56,297 nucleotides of DNA from Bifidobacterium jacchi (GCF_009078285.1 NZ_RQSP01000016.1:1-56297); one strand, 5' to 3'. Counted from the stretch's first letter, positions 1 through 10,427 are shown. The notes: generated by a model not told the origin, from the sequence alone. Made by a program: numbers and translations.

Positions 1-103
1 GGTCGTCGATATCCGATTATGCACAGTCCGATTATGCACAGTCAGCCGCGCATCTGCCACGCATCAATCATGCATCAGCCACGGCATCCATGTCATCCAT
101 GCA
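1..103. repeat. Short direct repeats downstream of the first gene
   Basis: The window edge holds two adjacent copies of CCGATTATGCACAGT (about 14-28 and 29-43), followed by degenerate CATCAGCCACGCAT-like repeats. No gene is visible. The stretch lies just downstream of the first minus-strand gene, and no clear terminator hairpin was found. Confidence 0.5.
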
Positions 104-1180
104 TCAGTGCTGCTGCGGCAGCGTCGGCGGAGTCGTCGGCTGCTGCGGCGTGGAAGTGGACAGCACCGTCGCACCAAACTCATCCTCATCGTCGGCAGCA
201 GCCGGAGCGGCGGGCTGCTGCTGGAACGGATCGGACGGAGCCGACACGGGTGCCGGAGCCGCAAACGGATCAGCCGGAGCCGACGGAGCACCAAACGGCG
301 CCGGGGCAGCAGCCGGAGCACCAGCCGCCGGAGCCGGAGCACCAAACGCCGGGGCGGGAGCACCAAACTGAGGAGCGACCGGAACCGCAGGAGCCGCGCC
401 CTTCTTGGCGCGAGTCATGTTGAAGAACGCCAGACCAGTGCCGACGATCATCGCAGCGGCACCGAGGAACACCAGCCAAGGACCGGCACCGTAGCTGACG
501 GCGTTGCGGAACTCGTCGCCGAGTCCGTAGCCAGCGAGCTGGCCGACGGCCTCATCGATCTTCTTGCCGGCATCCATCATTTCGAAGATGCCCAAGCCCA
601 GATCGAGAACCGAAACGATAAGCGCGGCAAGATGCTGGCGCACGATGGTCAGCACCACAGCGGCGACGGCGAACAGGATGAAGAACCATCCATCGCCGCC
701 CTTGATCAGCGACTGGCTCTCATTGAGCGTCTGTCCCATAACAGAAAGGTTGATGGACACGAACGGCACCAGCGTCGCGATCACCGTAAGGATCGCGCCG
801 ATGAACGTAATGATCGAGATCATGTCGAACTTGTAGCTGCCGACGTTGACGGTCGTACCGCTGAGCTTGTCGCTGACGTTGCCGAGCTGGTTCATCGCGT
901 TGGCGGCGTTGAACTGCGGCGCCGGAGCACCCGCCGGAGCACCCGCGGGGGCGGCGCCGAAGGGAGGCTGCTGCGGCGGCACCTGCGGAGCCGGCTGTGC
1001 GGCGAACTGCGGCGCTGCATACTGCGGCTGGCCGGCGTCGGTCGGCTGCTGCGGAACCTCAGGAGCAGCCGGCACAGTGGGTGCGGTCGGAACTGCCGGA
1101 GCGGACGGCACCGCAGGAATGTCTGGCGTCGCGGGAGCGCCGTACTGATTGCCTGGAACGCTATTGTTCGGGTCTGTCAT
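104..1180 (-). CDS. Four-helix membrane protein with Pro/Ala-rich tails
   Basis: Protein of 358 residues with no recognised family. About 100 Pro/Ala/Gln-rich residues are followed by a core with four predicted membrane helices: one beginning ISIITFIGAIL, one beginning WFFILFAVAA, one around LAALIVSVLDLGLG, and one around GPWLVFLGAAAMIVG. After the last helix comes a basic stop (TRAKK) and a second disordered Ala/Pro-rich tail of about 100 residues ending in PQQH. ATG at 1180 was chosen because an AGAAGG ribosome site precedes it; the frame also has an upstream ATG at 1216. The next gene is a paralog with the same architecture. Both flexible tails are probably cytoplasmic. Function unknown. 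Confidence 0.8.
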   Translation of the reverse strand: MTDPNNSVPGNQYGAPATPDIPAVPSAPAVPTAPTVPAAPEVPQQPTDAGQPQYAAPQFAAQPAPQVPPQQPPFGAAPAGAPAGAPAPQFNAANAMNQLGNVSDKLSGTTVNVGSYKFDMISIITFIGAILTVIATLVPFVSINLSVMGQTLNESQSLIKGGDGWFFILFAVAAVVLTIVRQHLAALIVSVLDLGLGIFEMMDAGKKIDEAVGQLAGYGLGDEFRNAVSYGAGPWLVFLGAAAMIVGTGLAFFNMTRAKKGAAPAVPVAPQFGAPAPAFGAPAPAAGAPAAAPAPFGAPSAPADPFAAPAPVSAPSDPFQQQPAAPAAADDEDEFGATVLSTSTPQQPTTPPTLPQQH

Positions 1181-1319
1181 GATAGTTGCCTTCTCTTCAT
1201 CTGATGGGCCATACACCCAACCAACTTCAGCCTAGCACAGCATGGCTTCACACGCCCGTATCATGCACGGATATTGGGAGCGCGCATGGCGGCCATTGCG
1301 ATATGCGTGCACATGGAAA

Positions 1320-1356
1320 GGCCGCGCCCGCTTGGCTGCACAGGCGAAGCGCGGCC
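1320..1356 (-). terminator. GC-rich hairpin after the 1385-2317 gene
   Basis: An 8-bp inverted repeat GGCCGCGC/GCGCGGCC (1320-1327 and 1349-1356) lies 29 nt beyond the stop codon of the second membrane-protein gene. On the minus strand it is followed by TTTCC. Plausible factor-independent terminator with a weak U-run. Confidence 0.5.
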
Positions 1357-1384
1357 GAATCGCATCACAAGCGAATCATTGATA

Positions 1385-2317
1385 TCACTGCCGTGCCGGG
1401 GGCTGCGGCATCGGTGGCAACGACGGAGCGGACGGCTGCTGCGGCGCAGCGGGAACGGTGGATGCTGCGCTCGGCGCCGCAGCCGGTGCCGCGGAGGCGG
1501 CGGTAGGAGCCGCTGTCTGCGGATAGGACTGGGTCGCCACCGGAGCGGAGACCGCCGCTGCATTCGTCGTACCGGCTGTGCCAGACTTCGCGGCACGACG
1601 GCGATTGAGGATCGCGAGCAACGATCCAACGGTCATCACAGCAGAGCCGATGAACAGCAGCCATGCACCAAATCCCACAGACACATTACCGGAAACCAGT
1701 CCACCGAATGCGCTGGCGGAGCGGGATGCCTGCGTGCCGCCGATGAGCCACCACAGGAACAGCAGCGTCATGATGATGCCGACGATCAGGCCTCCAAGAT
1801 ACTTGCGAAACACAGTGAACAGCACGATCATCACCAACATGATGATGACCAGCCAAGGAAGAACAGGCGCCTGGAACAAGCTGACGCCCGTGCTGGCTCC
1901 GCCGATGCCGGCGACCGATCCAGAAGCCTGCACAAGTGGGAGGAACATCGCCAGGAACGTCAGCACCACGCCCGCGTACGTGATGACCGTGACCATGTCG
2001 AACTTGCGACCAGCGATCTCGACATGCTGGGTAGCCATCTTCTGTGCAAATCCGTCGACCGAAGTGGCGGCCTGACGCGCAACCGCCTGCGCTGACTGAG
2101 CGGCCTGCTGGCCGTTGAAGCTCGCTGCCGGTTGCTGCTGAGGCGCAGCGGGCTGCGGTGCTGCCGGTTGCGGTGCCGGGGTAGCCGGACTGGGCTGCGG
2201 CTGAACCGACTGCGGCGCATACTGAGGCACCTGCTGCACCGGCGGCACCTGCGGAGCCGGGGCGGCTTGCGGCGGCTGCGGAATACCCGGCACACCGGGC
2301 ACGTTGGGATTGGTCAT
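1385..2317 (-). CDS. Four-helix membrane protein, paralog of the previous gene
   Basis: Protein of 310 residues. The N-terminal ~100 residues are Pro/Gln/Ala-rich. A core of four predicted helices follows: VTVITYAGVVLTFLAMFLPL, WLVIIMLVMIVLF, LIVGIIMTLLFLWWLIGG, and WLLFIGSAVMTVGSLLAIL. The protein ends in an Ala/Pro tail. Motifs KFDMVTVIT and GAWLLFIGSAVMTVGS align with KFDMISIIT and GPWLVFLGAAAMIVGT in the neighbour, so the two arose by tandem duplication. The start at 2317 is supported by AAAGGGA upstream, rather than the ATG five codons earlier. Function unknown. Confidence 0.8.
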   Translation of the reverse strand: MTNPNVPGVPGIPQPPQAAPAPQVPPVQQVPQYAPQSVQPQPSPATPAPQPAAPQPAAPQQQPAASFNGQQAAQSAQAVARQAATSVDGFAQKMATQHVEIAGRKFDMVTVITYAGVVLTFLAMFLPLVQASGSVAGIGGASTGVSLFQAPVLPWLVIIMLVMIVLFTVFRKYLGGLIVGIIMTLLFLWWLIGGTQASRSASAFGGLVSGNVSVGFGAWLLFIGSAVMTVGSLLAILNRRRAAKSGTAGTTNAAAVSAPVATQSYPQTAAPTAASAAPAAAPSAASTVPAAPQQPSAPSLPPMPQPPARQ

Positions 2318-2785
2318 TTCGTTCCCTTTCACTGACTGGCCGGCTCATCGGCGCCCGACATCATGATCGATATCGGCGATCGGTATCGCAGATGACCAAT
2401 ACATGACATTCGCAATATCAATGCGTCCGACGCACGGCTCCGTTATACGCGACCGACTGGGGATGACCAGTGCACACATCGTGTACGCAGCGTGTGATTG
2501 GGCCATGCTCCAGCCTGTATTTTTTCCCCCCTAGGCAATCCGCCTAGGCGAAACGAACAAATCTGTCGCATTCCCTACTTTACCGTGCATCACTACGTTG
2601 CGCGTGACATGTCCACACACCGGCGGCTGTCCGACAACGATCCACGCGCGGGCGAAAGCGCGACTCAACCACGCGTCGCATTCGATCACGGGGAGCGGTG
2701 AGTACCGAGCGACCACGCGATGTGCCCACGCGACCTGGTAACCGCACAACAGCGCGACCGCGTCTACGTAACCGAGAATTCGCTG
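2318..2785. other. Gene-free stretch between membrane-protein gene and nusG
   Basis: About 470 bp without a convincing reading frame. It should hold the promoter of the second membrane-protein gene. A small CCTAGG repeat (about 2531-2549), in which CGCCTAGGCG forms a 10-bp palindrome, is the only structure seen. Confidence 0.4.
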
Positions 2786-2798
2786 TACAAAACACAAA

Positions 2799-2834
2799 TC
2801 CCGGAATCATCATTTCGCAATGACGATTCCGGGA
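2799..2834 (-). terminator. Terminator of secE-nusG
   Basis: TCCCGGAATC (2799-2808) pairs with GATTCCGGGA (2825-2834). An inner TCATT/AATGA stem closes on a TCGC loop, giving about 15 pairs with one mismatch. On the minus strand a T-rich run (ATTTGTGTTTTGT) follows. It sits 40 nt beyond the nusG stop codon. Confidence 0.8.
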
Positions 2835-2873
2835 CTGAGCATTCCGCGATTGAGCGGAGCAGAGCAAAGCTCG

Positions 2874-3878
2874 CTACTGAAGCTTCTCGACCTGATCGAA
2901 GCCAAGCTCGACCGGCGTGTCGCGGCCGAAGATGGACACGAGTACGGTGAGCTTCTGCGTGGTCGGCTCGACGTCGGAAACGACAGCGGCCATCGTGGTG
3001 AACGGACCGTCGGTGACGGTGACCTGATCGCCGACCGCGTAGGAGACCTCCACGGCACGCTTCTTGGCGGCGGCGGGCTTGTCGCCGGCCTTCTTGAGTG
3101 CTTCGGACGCGATCATCGGGGCCATCATCGAGACGACCTCCTTGCGCGACAGCGGAGCAGGGTCCTTGGTGGGACCGACGAAACCGGTCACGCCCTCGGT
3201 CTCACGCACGATGCGGCGGGCGTCCTCATCGGGCCACATGCGGATCAGCACATAGCCGGGAACGCGCACGCGCGTAACGATCTTCTTGCCTTTGTCGGTG
3301 TGCTTCTCGACTTCCTCCATCGGCACTTCGATCTGGAAGATCTTGTCTTCGAGACCAAAGGACTGGATACGCGATTCGACGTTCGTCTTCACGCGCTTCT
3401 CGTAGCCGGAATACGTGTGAACGACGTACCACTTGCCCTCAAGCGAGCGCAGCGACTTGGAAAACTCGGCGACCGCCTTCGCGCCGGCGTCCTCCTCCTC
3501 ATCGGCCTGCTCGTCGGAACCCTCGCCATCGGCAGATTCATCCGAATCGCCCGCATCAGCATGTGATTCATCCGCCACATCTGAAGCGGCATCGTGCGCG
3601 TCATCAGCAGAATCAGCGACAGCGTCAAGCGAAGCAACCGCATCGGCAGCTGCGGCATCGTGCGCGCTCTGCGCATCCTCGATAGTGGTGGATTCCGCAT
3701 CGCCGGCTTCATCATCAGCCACAGCCGGCATGACCAGCGGCTCATCATCCTTAGAATCATCAGAAACCGGAAGCGCGTCAAGATTCACTTCCGGTTCAGG
3801 CTGAATGTCTGCGTCTCCTTCGGACTGCGGCACGTCGGGCAGCGCGTCGAGATTCTCGAGATTCACTTCATCATTCAT
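2874..3878 (-). CDS. nusG: Transcription termination/antitermination protein NusG
   Basis: NusG of 334 residues, against about 180 in E. coli. It binds RNA polymerase and links it to Rho or the ribosome. The first ~145 residues are an Ala/Asp/Glu/Ser-rich acidic extension without predicted fold. The NGN domain starts at [12 protein letters not shown] and includes [12 protein letters not shown]. The C-terminal KOW domain carries [14 protein letters not shown] and ends EKLQ. An AAGGTGA site precedes the ATG. secE lies just upstream on the same strand, the usual bacterial order. Acidic N-terminal extensions are common in actinobacterial NusG, but this one is long. Confidence 0.97.
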   Translation of the reverse strand: MNDEVNLENLDALPDVPQSEGDADIQPEPEVNLDALPVSDDSKDDEPLVMPAVADDEAGDAESTTIEDAQSAHDAAAADAVASLDAVADSADDAHDAASDVADESHADAGDSDESADGEGSDEQADEEEDAGAKAVAEFSKSLRSLEGKWYVVHTYSGYEKRVKTNVESRIQSFGLEDKIFQIEVPMEEVEKHTDKGKKIVTRVRVPGYVLIRMWPDEDARRIVRETEGVTGFVGPTKDPAPLSRKEVVSMMAPMIASEALKKAGDKPAAAKKRAVEVSYAVGDQVTVTDGPFTTMAAVVSDVEPTTQKLTVLVSIFGRDTPVELGFDQVEKLQ

Positions 3879-3907
3879 GCGTTATTTCACCTTTGGGTTG
3901 GTTAGAA

Positions 3908-4135
3908 TCAGCCGAACACCCAGAGCACGAGCTTGCCGAGACCGAAGTCCATGCCCGTGACCAGAGCCATGAGCAGCAGCACGAAGATGAACACGGCAAG
4001 GGACCATGCAAACAGCTCCTTGGCGGTCGGCGTCACGACCTTGCGAAGCTCATCGATGATCTGCTTGATAAACATGCCGATGCGCATGAAGACATTCGGT
4101 TTCACTGCCTTCTCGGACTTGCCTGCCTTCGCCAT
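3908..4135 (-). CDS. secE: Preprotein translocase subunit SecE
   Basis: SecE of 75 residues, a single-span subunit of the SecYEG channel. A basic amphipathic stretch containing FMRIGMFIKQIIDELRKV is followed by TPTAKELFAWSLAVFIFVLL, the conserved SecE helix, and a second hydrophobic segment ending FGLGKLVLWVFG. Two in-frame ATGs exist (4141 and 4135). AAGGA ends five bases before the one at 4135 and would nearly touch the other, so 4135 is preferred. nusG follows 30 bp downstream and tRNA-Trp lies upstream. Confidence 0.93.
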   Translation of the reverse strand: MAKAGKSEKAVKPNVFMRIGMFIKQIIDELRKVVTPTAKELFAWSLAVFIFVLLLMALVTGMDFGLGKLVLWVFG

Positions 4136-4172
4136 ATCCATCCTTACGCTAACTGCCGCTACAGATACTTGG

Positions 4173-4245
4173 CAGGGAAGGCGGGACTCGAACCCACAAC
4201 CTACGGTTTTGGAGACCGTTGCGCTACCAATTGCGCCACTTCCCT
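4173..4245 (-). tRNA. tRNA-Trp (anticodon CCA)
   Basis: The cloverleaf reads on the minus strand. The acceptor AGGGAAG pairs with CTTCCCT, and the discriminator is G. The anticodon arm ACGGT-CTCCAAA-ACCGT gives anticodon CCA. The T-arm is GTGGG-TTCGAGT-CCCGC. No CCA is encoded. The position directly upstream of secE-nusG is typical. Confidence 0.95.
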
Positions 4246-4401
4246 AGGTGAACTTTGCCAATGCTACCCGCCCCGTAAGACGAAACGACAGCCTAGCAAA
4301 ACCGCCAAGAGGCCATATTAGCCGCTCCCGGCGATTTCGTCCAATCGGCTCGCGGCAGCGAAGGCAAAAACCACGGCATTCCAACGAACCTACGGCATGT
4401 C

Positions 4402-5613
4402 TCAACCGCGCCACACTCCGAAGCGATGGATGCCTTCGGCGAGCTGGTCGTCGGCGAGAGCGTAGGAGAATCGCAGGTAGCCGGGCGCGCCGAACGCCTC
4501 GCCGGGCACTGCGGCCACATGCGCCTCATCCAGCAGCGCGGCGGCAAGTTCGGACGAACTTGCGCACACCGTGCCCTTCTCCCCCAGCGGCACGCCGAGC
4601 AGACCGGTCACATCGGCGAACGCATAGAATGCACCGGTCGGCGTCGGACACACCACGCCGTCGATGTCGTTCAGCGCGGCGACGATCGCCCGCCTGCGCA
4701 CATCGAACGCGGCACGCATCGCATGCACGGCATCCAGCGAACCGGAGACCGCGGCAAGCGCGGCCCGCTGCGACACGTTCGCCACATTGGAGGTCATGTG
4801 CCCCTGAAGCTTGGCGGCGGCCTTGGCGACCGGTAGCGGAGCGATCAGCCAGCCGACGCGCCAGCCGGGCATCGCGTACGTCTTGGCCACGCCGTTGAGC
4901 ACGACGAGCTGGTCGCGGCATTCGGGCACGGCGGCACCGATATACGTGGTCTTCGCATCGTCATAGTTGAGATGCTCGTAGATCTCGTCGGAAATGATCC
5001 AGATGTGATGTTCGATCGCCCACCGCGCAATGCGCACGATCGTATCGGTCGACCAGACCGCTCCGGTCGGATTGTTCGGCGAGTTGACGATGATCGCCTT
5101 GGTCCGTTCGGTGCGCGCCGCCTCCAGAGCGTCCAGATCCGGCTCGAATCCGCGATCGCCGCCCGCGAACACGGTGACGGGCACGCCATCGGCAAGCTTG
5201 ACCGCCTCCGGGTAGCTGGTCCAGTACGGCGTGGGGATGATCACCTCGTCACCGGGGTTGAGCAGCACCTGGAACGTCGAATACACCGCCTGCTTGCCGC
5301 CGTTGGTGACGACGACCTGATCGGGCTCGACCTCATAGCCGGAGTCCCGCAGCGTCTTGTCGGCGATGGCCTGGCGCAATTCGGGAAGGCCCGGCGTCGG
5401 CGTGTACTTGTAGTTGCGCGGATCGCGGCATGCGGCGACGGCAGCCTCCACCACGTAGTCCGGGGTCGGGAAGTTCGGCTCCCCGGCGCCGAACCCGATC
5501 ACGTCCAGCCCGGCAGCCTTCATCGCCTTGGCCTTGGAATCGACGGCAAGCGTAGCGCTCGGCGTCACGTTGTTGATACGGTCGGAGAGAGTCTGCCATT
5601 CAGCCATAGTCAT
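4402..5613 (-). CDS. Class I PLP-dependent aminotransferase (aspartate type)
   Basis: Protein of 403 residues, the usual length for fold-type I class I aminotransferases. Visible landmarks are [15 protein letters not shown] near the N-terminus, [11 protein letters not shown] around the PLP-binding Asn, and [16 protein letters not shown] with the Schiff-base lysine and the following Arg. The closest family is AspAT-1b (aspartate/prephenate aminotransferase). Substrate cannot be fixed from sequence. Two ATGs (5613 and 5607) are possible and neither has a strong ribosome site. A 196-bp palindromic repeat separates it from proB, so it may have its own promoter. Confidence 0.88.
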   Translation of the reverse strand: MTMAEWQTLSDRINNVTPSATLAVDSKAKAMKAAGLDVIGFGAGEPNFPTPDYVVEAAVAACRDPRNYKYTPTPGLPELRQAIADKTLRDSGYEVEPDQVVVTNGGKQAVYSTFQVLLNPGDEVIIPTPYWTSYPEAVKLADGVPVTVFAGGDRGFEPDLDALEAARTERTKAIIVNSPNNPTGAVWSTDTIVRIARWAIEHHIWIISDEIYEHLNYDDAKTTYIGAAVPECRDQLVVLNGVAKTYAMPGWRVGWLIAPLPVAKAAAKLQGHMTSNVANVSQRAALAAVSGSLDAVHAMRAAFDVRRRAIVAALNDIDGVVCPTPTGAFYAFADVTGLLGVPLGEKGTVCASSSELAAALLDEAHVAAVPGEAFGAPGYLRFSYALADDQLAEGIHRFGVWRG

Positions 5614-5690
5614 GCAATCTACGATAGCCGCGACACGCGAAAACCTGAAGATGCTCTACCAATTTGTCGCGTTTGCCGTCCACTGCGTTG

Positions 5691-5886
5691 CTATCTCGAA
5701 ACTGAGAGGCTGATTTGAGGAGTTACGGCAGTCTATCTCGAAACTGAGAGGCTGACGAAGGCGGAGCCTTTCACGAAATAAGTGGGAAAACGGCTTGTTC
5801 TAGGAACGGTCTCGCCTCCCGATAGCCTCTCAGTTTGGAGATAGACTACCGCAGAAGCCCAAAACAGCCTCTCAGTTTCGAGATAG
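5691..5886. repeat. 196-bp four-arm palindromic repeat, copy 1
   Basis: Four copies of a 22-nt motif beginning CTATCTCGAAACTGAGAGG lie at 5691-5712 and 5733-5754 (forward) and at 5823-5844 and 5865-5886 (reverse). The 64-nt left and right halves are imperfect reverse complements around a 68-nt centre. Two further copies in this window (25736-25931 and 47868-48063) have the same total length and internal spacing. This copy lies between proB (ending 5943) and the start of the aminotransferase. Confidence 0.9.
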
Positions 5887-5942
5887 CCAGTCAACGCCCC
5901 AAGATGAGCCTCTGCAGACAACCTCGGACCGGACCCAACCGG

Positions 5943-7232
5943 TCACACCAGCACGAGATTGTCGCGATGCACCAGCGGATGCGCGTATTCCTCGCCGAGG
6001 AACCGCCGCAGCTGCGCGCTCGTGCGCCCCAGCATCTGCGGAATCTCCTCGGAATCAAACCCCGAAAGCCCTCGCGCGACATGCGCGCCCGACTCGTCGT
6101 CAATCCACACGGGATCGCCCGCCGAGAACTCGCCGCGCACCTCGACCACACCAGCAGCCAGCAGACTCGCGCGGCCACCTCGAACGGCACGTGCGGCGCC
6201 TTCGTCGGCAACCAGCGTGCCGCGCGGTGCCGCAGCGAATCCGATCCACAACCGACGCGACGAGCCGCGATGCTTGACCGGCGCGAACGCCGTGCCGACC
6301 GGATCGCCCATCAGCGCCGGCCCCGCGTTGACCGCACTGGTCAGCACCGTGGGAATGCCCGACACGGCGGCGACGCGAGCCGCTTCCAGCTTGGTCACCA
6401 TGCCGCCCGTGCCCACGCCGGATGTCGGACCGGTCACCGTGACATCGCCCAGTGCGGCGACCACATCGGGCACAAAGCCGACGCGGCGCGCTCCAGGCTG
6501 CGAAGGAGGCGCCGTGTACAGCGCATCCACATCGGTCAGCAATACCAACGCATCCGCCCGCACGATGTTCGCGACCAGCGCCGACAGCCGGTCGTTGTCG
6601 CCGAAGCGGATCTCGTTGCTTGCAAGCGAATCGTTCTCGTTGACGATCGGCACCACGCCGAGATCCAGCAGCCGACCGAGCGTGCGCTGCACGTTGCGGT
6701 ATTGCGCCGCGCGAATCGTGTCCTCGGCGGTGATGAGGATCTGGCCGACGCGCACGCCGAACCGAGCGAACGACGATTCGTAGCGTGCCATCAGCAGCCC
6801 CTGTCCGACCGACGCGGCCGCCTGCTGCGTGGCGACGTCGAGCGGGCGCGCGTCGAATCCGAGCGGGCCGAATCCGGCGGCGATCGCACCGGAGGAGACA
6901 AGCACCACGCGCGCACCCTCGCCGGCAGCGGTGGCCAGCGCGCTCACCAGCGCATCCAATCGCCCGCCGTCAAGGTGGCCGGATGGCTTGGTCAGCGAGC
7001 TCGACCCCACCTTGACGACGACGGTTCGCGCCCCGGCTACGGCGCGACGCACATCGGTTTCGGTGAGCGAGGCGGCGAGGGAGGCCGTGAGCGAGGCGGC
7101 AGCGGGCTTGGATTGAGCGGCTTGGGCAGCCTCGGGTTGAGCAGCCTCAGCTTGGGCGGACTTGGTGTGAGCATCCCCGGTTTCCCTGATTTCCTCGGTT
7201 TGCCAGGTTTCCTCAGTTTCAGCGGCAGCCAT
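5943..7232 (-). CDS. proB: Glutamate 5-kinase
   Basis: First enzyme of proline synthesis, phosphorylating glutamate to gamma-glutamyl phosphate. The protein has 429 residues. The kinase domain begins at ARTVVVKVGSSSLTKPSG and shows LVSSGAIAAG, VPIVNENDSLASNEIRFGDN and TGGMVTKLEAARVAAVSGI. A PUA domain occupies the C-terminus (about residues 325-429). The ~55 residues before the kinase core are a Glu/Ala/Gln/Pro-rich extension. AAAGGAC six bases before ATG 7232 supports this start; the frame stays open further upstream. obg lies 189 bp upstream on the same strand, the typical obg-proB order. Confidence 0.95.
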   Translation of the reverse strand: MAAAETEETWQTEEIRETGDAHTKSAQAEAAQPEAAQAAQSKPAAASLTASLAASLTETDVRRAVAGARTVVVKVGSSSLTKPSGHLDGGRLDALVSALATAAGEGARVVLVSSGAIAAGFGPLGFDARPLDVATQQAAASVGQGLLMARYESSFARFGVRVGQILITAEDTIRAAQYRNVQRTLGRLLDLGVVPIVNENDSLASNEIRFGDNDRLSALVANIVRADALVLLTDVDALYTAPPSQPGARRVGFVPDVVAALGDVTVTGPTSGVGTGGMVTKLEAARVAAVSGIPTVLTSAVNAGPALMGDPVGTAFAPVKHRGSSRRLWIGFAAAPRGTLVADEGAARAVRGGRASLLAAGVVEVRGEFSAGDPVWIDDESGAHVARGLSGFDSEEIPQMLGRTSAQLRRFLGEEYAHPLVHRDNLVLV

Positions 7233-7421
7233 GACCGTCCTTTCGACGTATTGCCGACATGTTGCGCGGCGCGGACTCGGTCTCGCGGAGCGCGGTTCGT
7301 GGCGCGTTTCGGCAAGTGCCGTAGGCACGTTCGCGTACGCGATGACTTCAGTTTGGCACATATGACGATGCGCCGAACCGAATCGACCATTTGCGCGCCT
7401 GCTGCCGCCCGCCGGCCGCTT

Positions 7422-9173
<1,752 letters not shown>

Positions 9174-9254
9174 CTACCGATTGGGGTTGATGGACTGTTT
9201 TTCTGCGCCCGGAGCATAGGAAGGGGCGTGGCGGGACTGGGGCCAGCGCCAGTC

Positions 9255-9271
9255 TTATCCCGTTGTGATAA
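9255..9271. promoter_or_regulatory. Candidate operator of the relB-yafQ pair
   Basis: A TTATC/GATAA inverted repeat with a 7-bp spacer lies 28 bp before the antitoxin ATG, between it and the divergent obg start. RelB-type antitoxins bind such palindromes to repress their own operon. The assignment is inferred from position. Confidence 0.4.
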
Positions 9272-9298
9272 CATTGGGAAAAGAACCAAGGAGTAATC

Positions 9299-9562
9299 AT
9301 GACAGCAACAGCCGAAACCAGAATCAATTTCCGTACAGACCCAGAAACCAAGGAAGCAGCGACCCGCGTCTTCGACACTCTGGGCATCGATATGTCCACC
9401 GCGTTGAACATGTTCCTCAAGCAGACGGTGAGGAATCAGGCGCTGCCCTTCACTCCCAGCGTTGACACCACGGCGAACATGGAAGCTCGTCGTCAGGCAT
9501 TCGCACGCGAAGGACGTCGCTTCGACACCGTCGACGAGCTGAGGAGCTTCTATGGCGATTGA
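9299..9562 (+). CDS. RelB/DinJ-family antitoxin
   Basis: Protein of 87 residues. The N-terminal ribbon-helix-helix region reads TRINFRTDPETKEAATRVFD followed by LGIDMSTALNMFLKQTV, the typical RelB/DinJ DNA-binding signature. A flexible toxin-neutralising tail runs to RRFDTVDELRSFYGD. AAGGAG precedes the ATG. It overlaps the toxin gene by 11 nt, implying translational coupling. It should act in the cytoplasm as antitoxin and autorepressor. Confidence 0.92.
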   Translation: MTATAETRINFRTDPETKEAATRVFDTLGIDMSTALNMFLKQTVRNQALPFTPSVDTTANMEARRQAFAREGRRFDTVDELRSFYGD

Positions 9563-9905
9563 GGAAATCATCGCGACAACCATCTTCGACAAGGACATCA
9601 AGGCACTTCGCAAGAAGCACACTCCACTGGCTCCACTATGGGATGCAGTGGACACCATAGTCGCAGACGACAAGAATCTGCTCTCCAGCAAATACAAGGA
9701 CCGTGCGTTGACCGGCCAGTGGACAGGATTCCGCGAACTGCACATCAAAGGCGACTGGCTGCTTGCTTATCGAATCGACGGCAACGGATTGACCTTGGTG
9801 CTGACTCGTACCAGCACCCATGACGTGCTGTATTCTGCACGCATGACAGGCAAGGACATCGACACCTACCGCCGCGACGAAGCTCACACCATTGGCAAGC
9901 ACTGA
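9552..9905 (+). CDS. YafQ-family mRNA interferase toxin
   Basis: Protein of 117 residues, slightly longer than E. coli YafQ (92). The conserved core LTGQWTGFRELHIKGDWLLA followed by YRI and LTRTSTHDVLYS carries the His, Asp, Arg and His positions used by YafQ/RelE ribosome-dependent endonucleases. The start codon lies inside the end of the antitoxin frame. The extra C-terminal residues (TGKDIDTYRRDEAHTIGKH) are unassigned. The pair lies opposite in orientation to obg and rpmA. Confidence 0.9.
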   Translation: MAIEEIIATTIFDKDIKALRKKHTPLAPLWDAVDTIVADDKNLLSSKYKDRALTGQWTGFRELHIKGDWLLAYRIDGNGLTLVLTRTSTHDVLYSARMTGKDIDTYRRDEAHTIGKH

Positions 9906-9954
9906 GCCCCAGAACGTCGACTGAATCCCGTCATCGCGTTGGCGGTTTCACCCT

Positions 9955-10160
9955 GATCCCGAGAAAACCTTGCGCTGTGAGGCGCGTTAGCGCAAGAGAT
10001 TCTCGAATCTAGGGCAAATCCCGAGAAAACCTTGCGCTAATCGCTCCATTAGCACAAGATCCTCTCGAGCTCGCGACTCTTTTCGAGATTATCTTGCGCA
10101 GCGCAAGCGCCGGCCGGCGTCGGTCGTCACCGGTCAGAGGATTTGCGCAAGATTTTAGAG
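9955..10160. repeat. GCGCAAGA/TCTCGA hairpin repeats, cluster 1
   Basis: Six copies of a motif with core GCGCAAGA-NN-TCTCGA, in alternating orientation. Clear instances are at 9957-9976, 9989-10006, 10019-10038, 10051-10068, 10082-10100 and about 10143-10160. The first two pairs are inverted (TCCCGAGAAAACCTTGCGCT facing AGCGCAAGA...TCTCGA) and would fold into hairpins. The same motif is clustered at 26757-26890 and 30029-30201. Confidence 0.85.
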
Positions 10161-10224
10161 CTCAGGGATGGCTCAGGGGGAGGTGGTGCCGTTTTCGTCT
10201 TTTGACGCCAGTGATCCGTCTCTC

Positions 10225-10390
10225 AGATAATTGAGGGGTTCAGCTTCTGTCTCTCCCCCAGTCAGCTCCGCTGACAGCCCGTCCTGCAATTTCGGACGCG
10301 CTCTGCGCGCATCCTGCTGGCTCGCCTGTCGGCTCGCACGTTGCCTACAAACAGCTCCGCTGTTTGCTTAACGGCAACGTCCCGCAAGAG
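10225..10390. repeat. Degenerate Bifidobacterium-type GC hairpin repeat
   Basis: Contains CCCCCAGTCAGCTCCGCTGA and a unit with AAACAGC-TCC-GCTGTTT flanked by GTTGCC/GGCAAC. The unit closely resembles one unit of the 99-bp tandem array at 30291-30570. No terminal inverted repeats are visible. Together with cluster 1 it fills the gap between the toxin gene and rpmA. Confidence 0.7.
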
Positions 10391-10427
10391 GAGCCGAAAT
10401 CAAGATACATGCATCCAAGCAACAAAA

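Noticed and set aside
5733-5921. A short peptide containing repeated YLETERL-like segments
   Set aside because: It is the translation of the 196-bp repeat arms. Similar peptides appear at all three copies but without start sites, and the palindromic DNA is the conserved feature.
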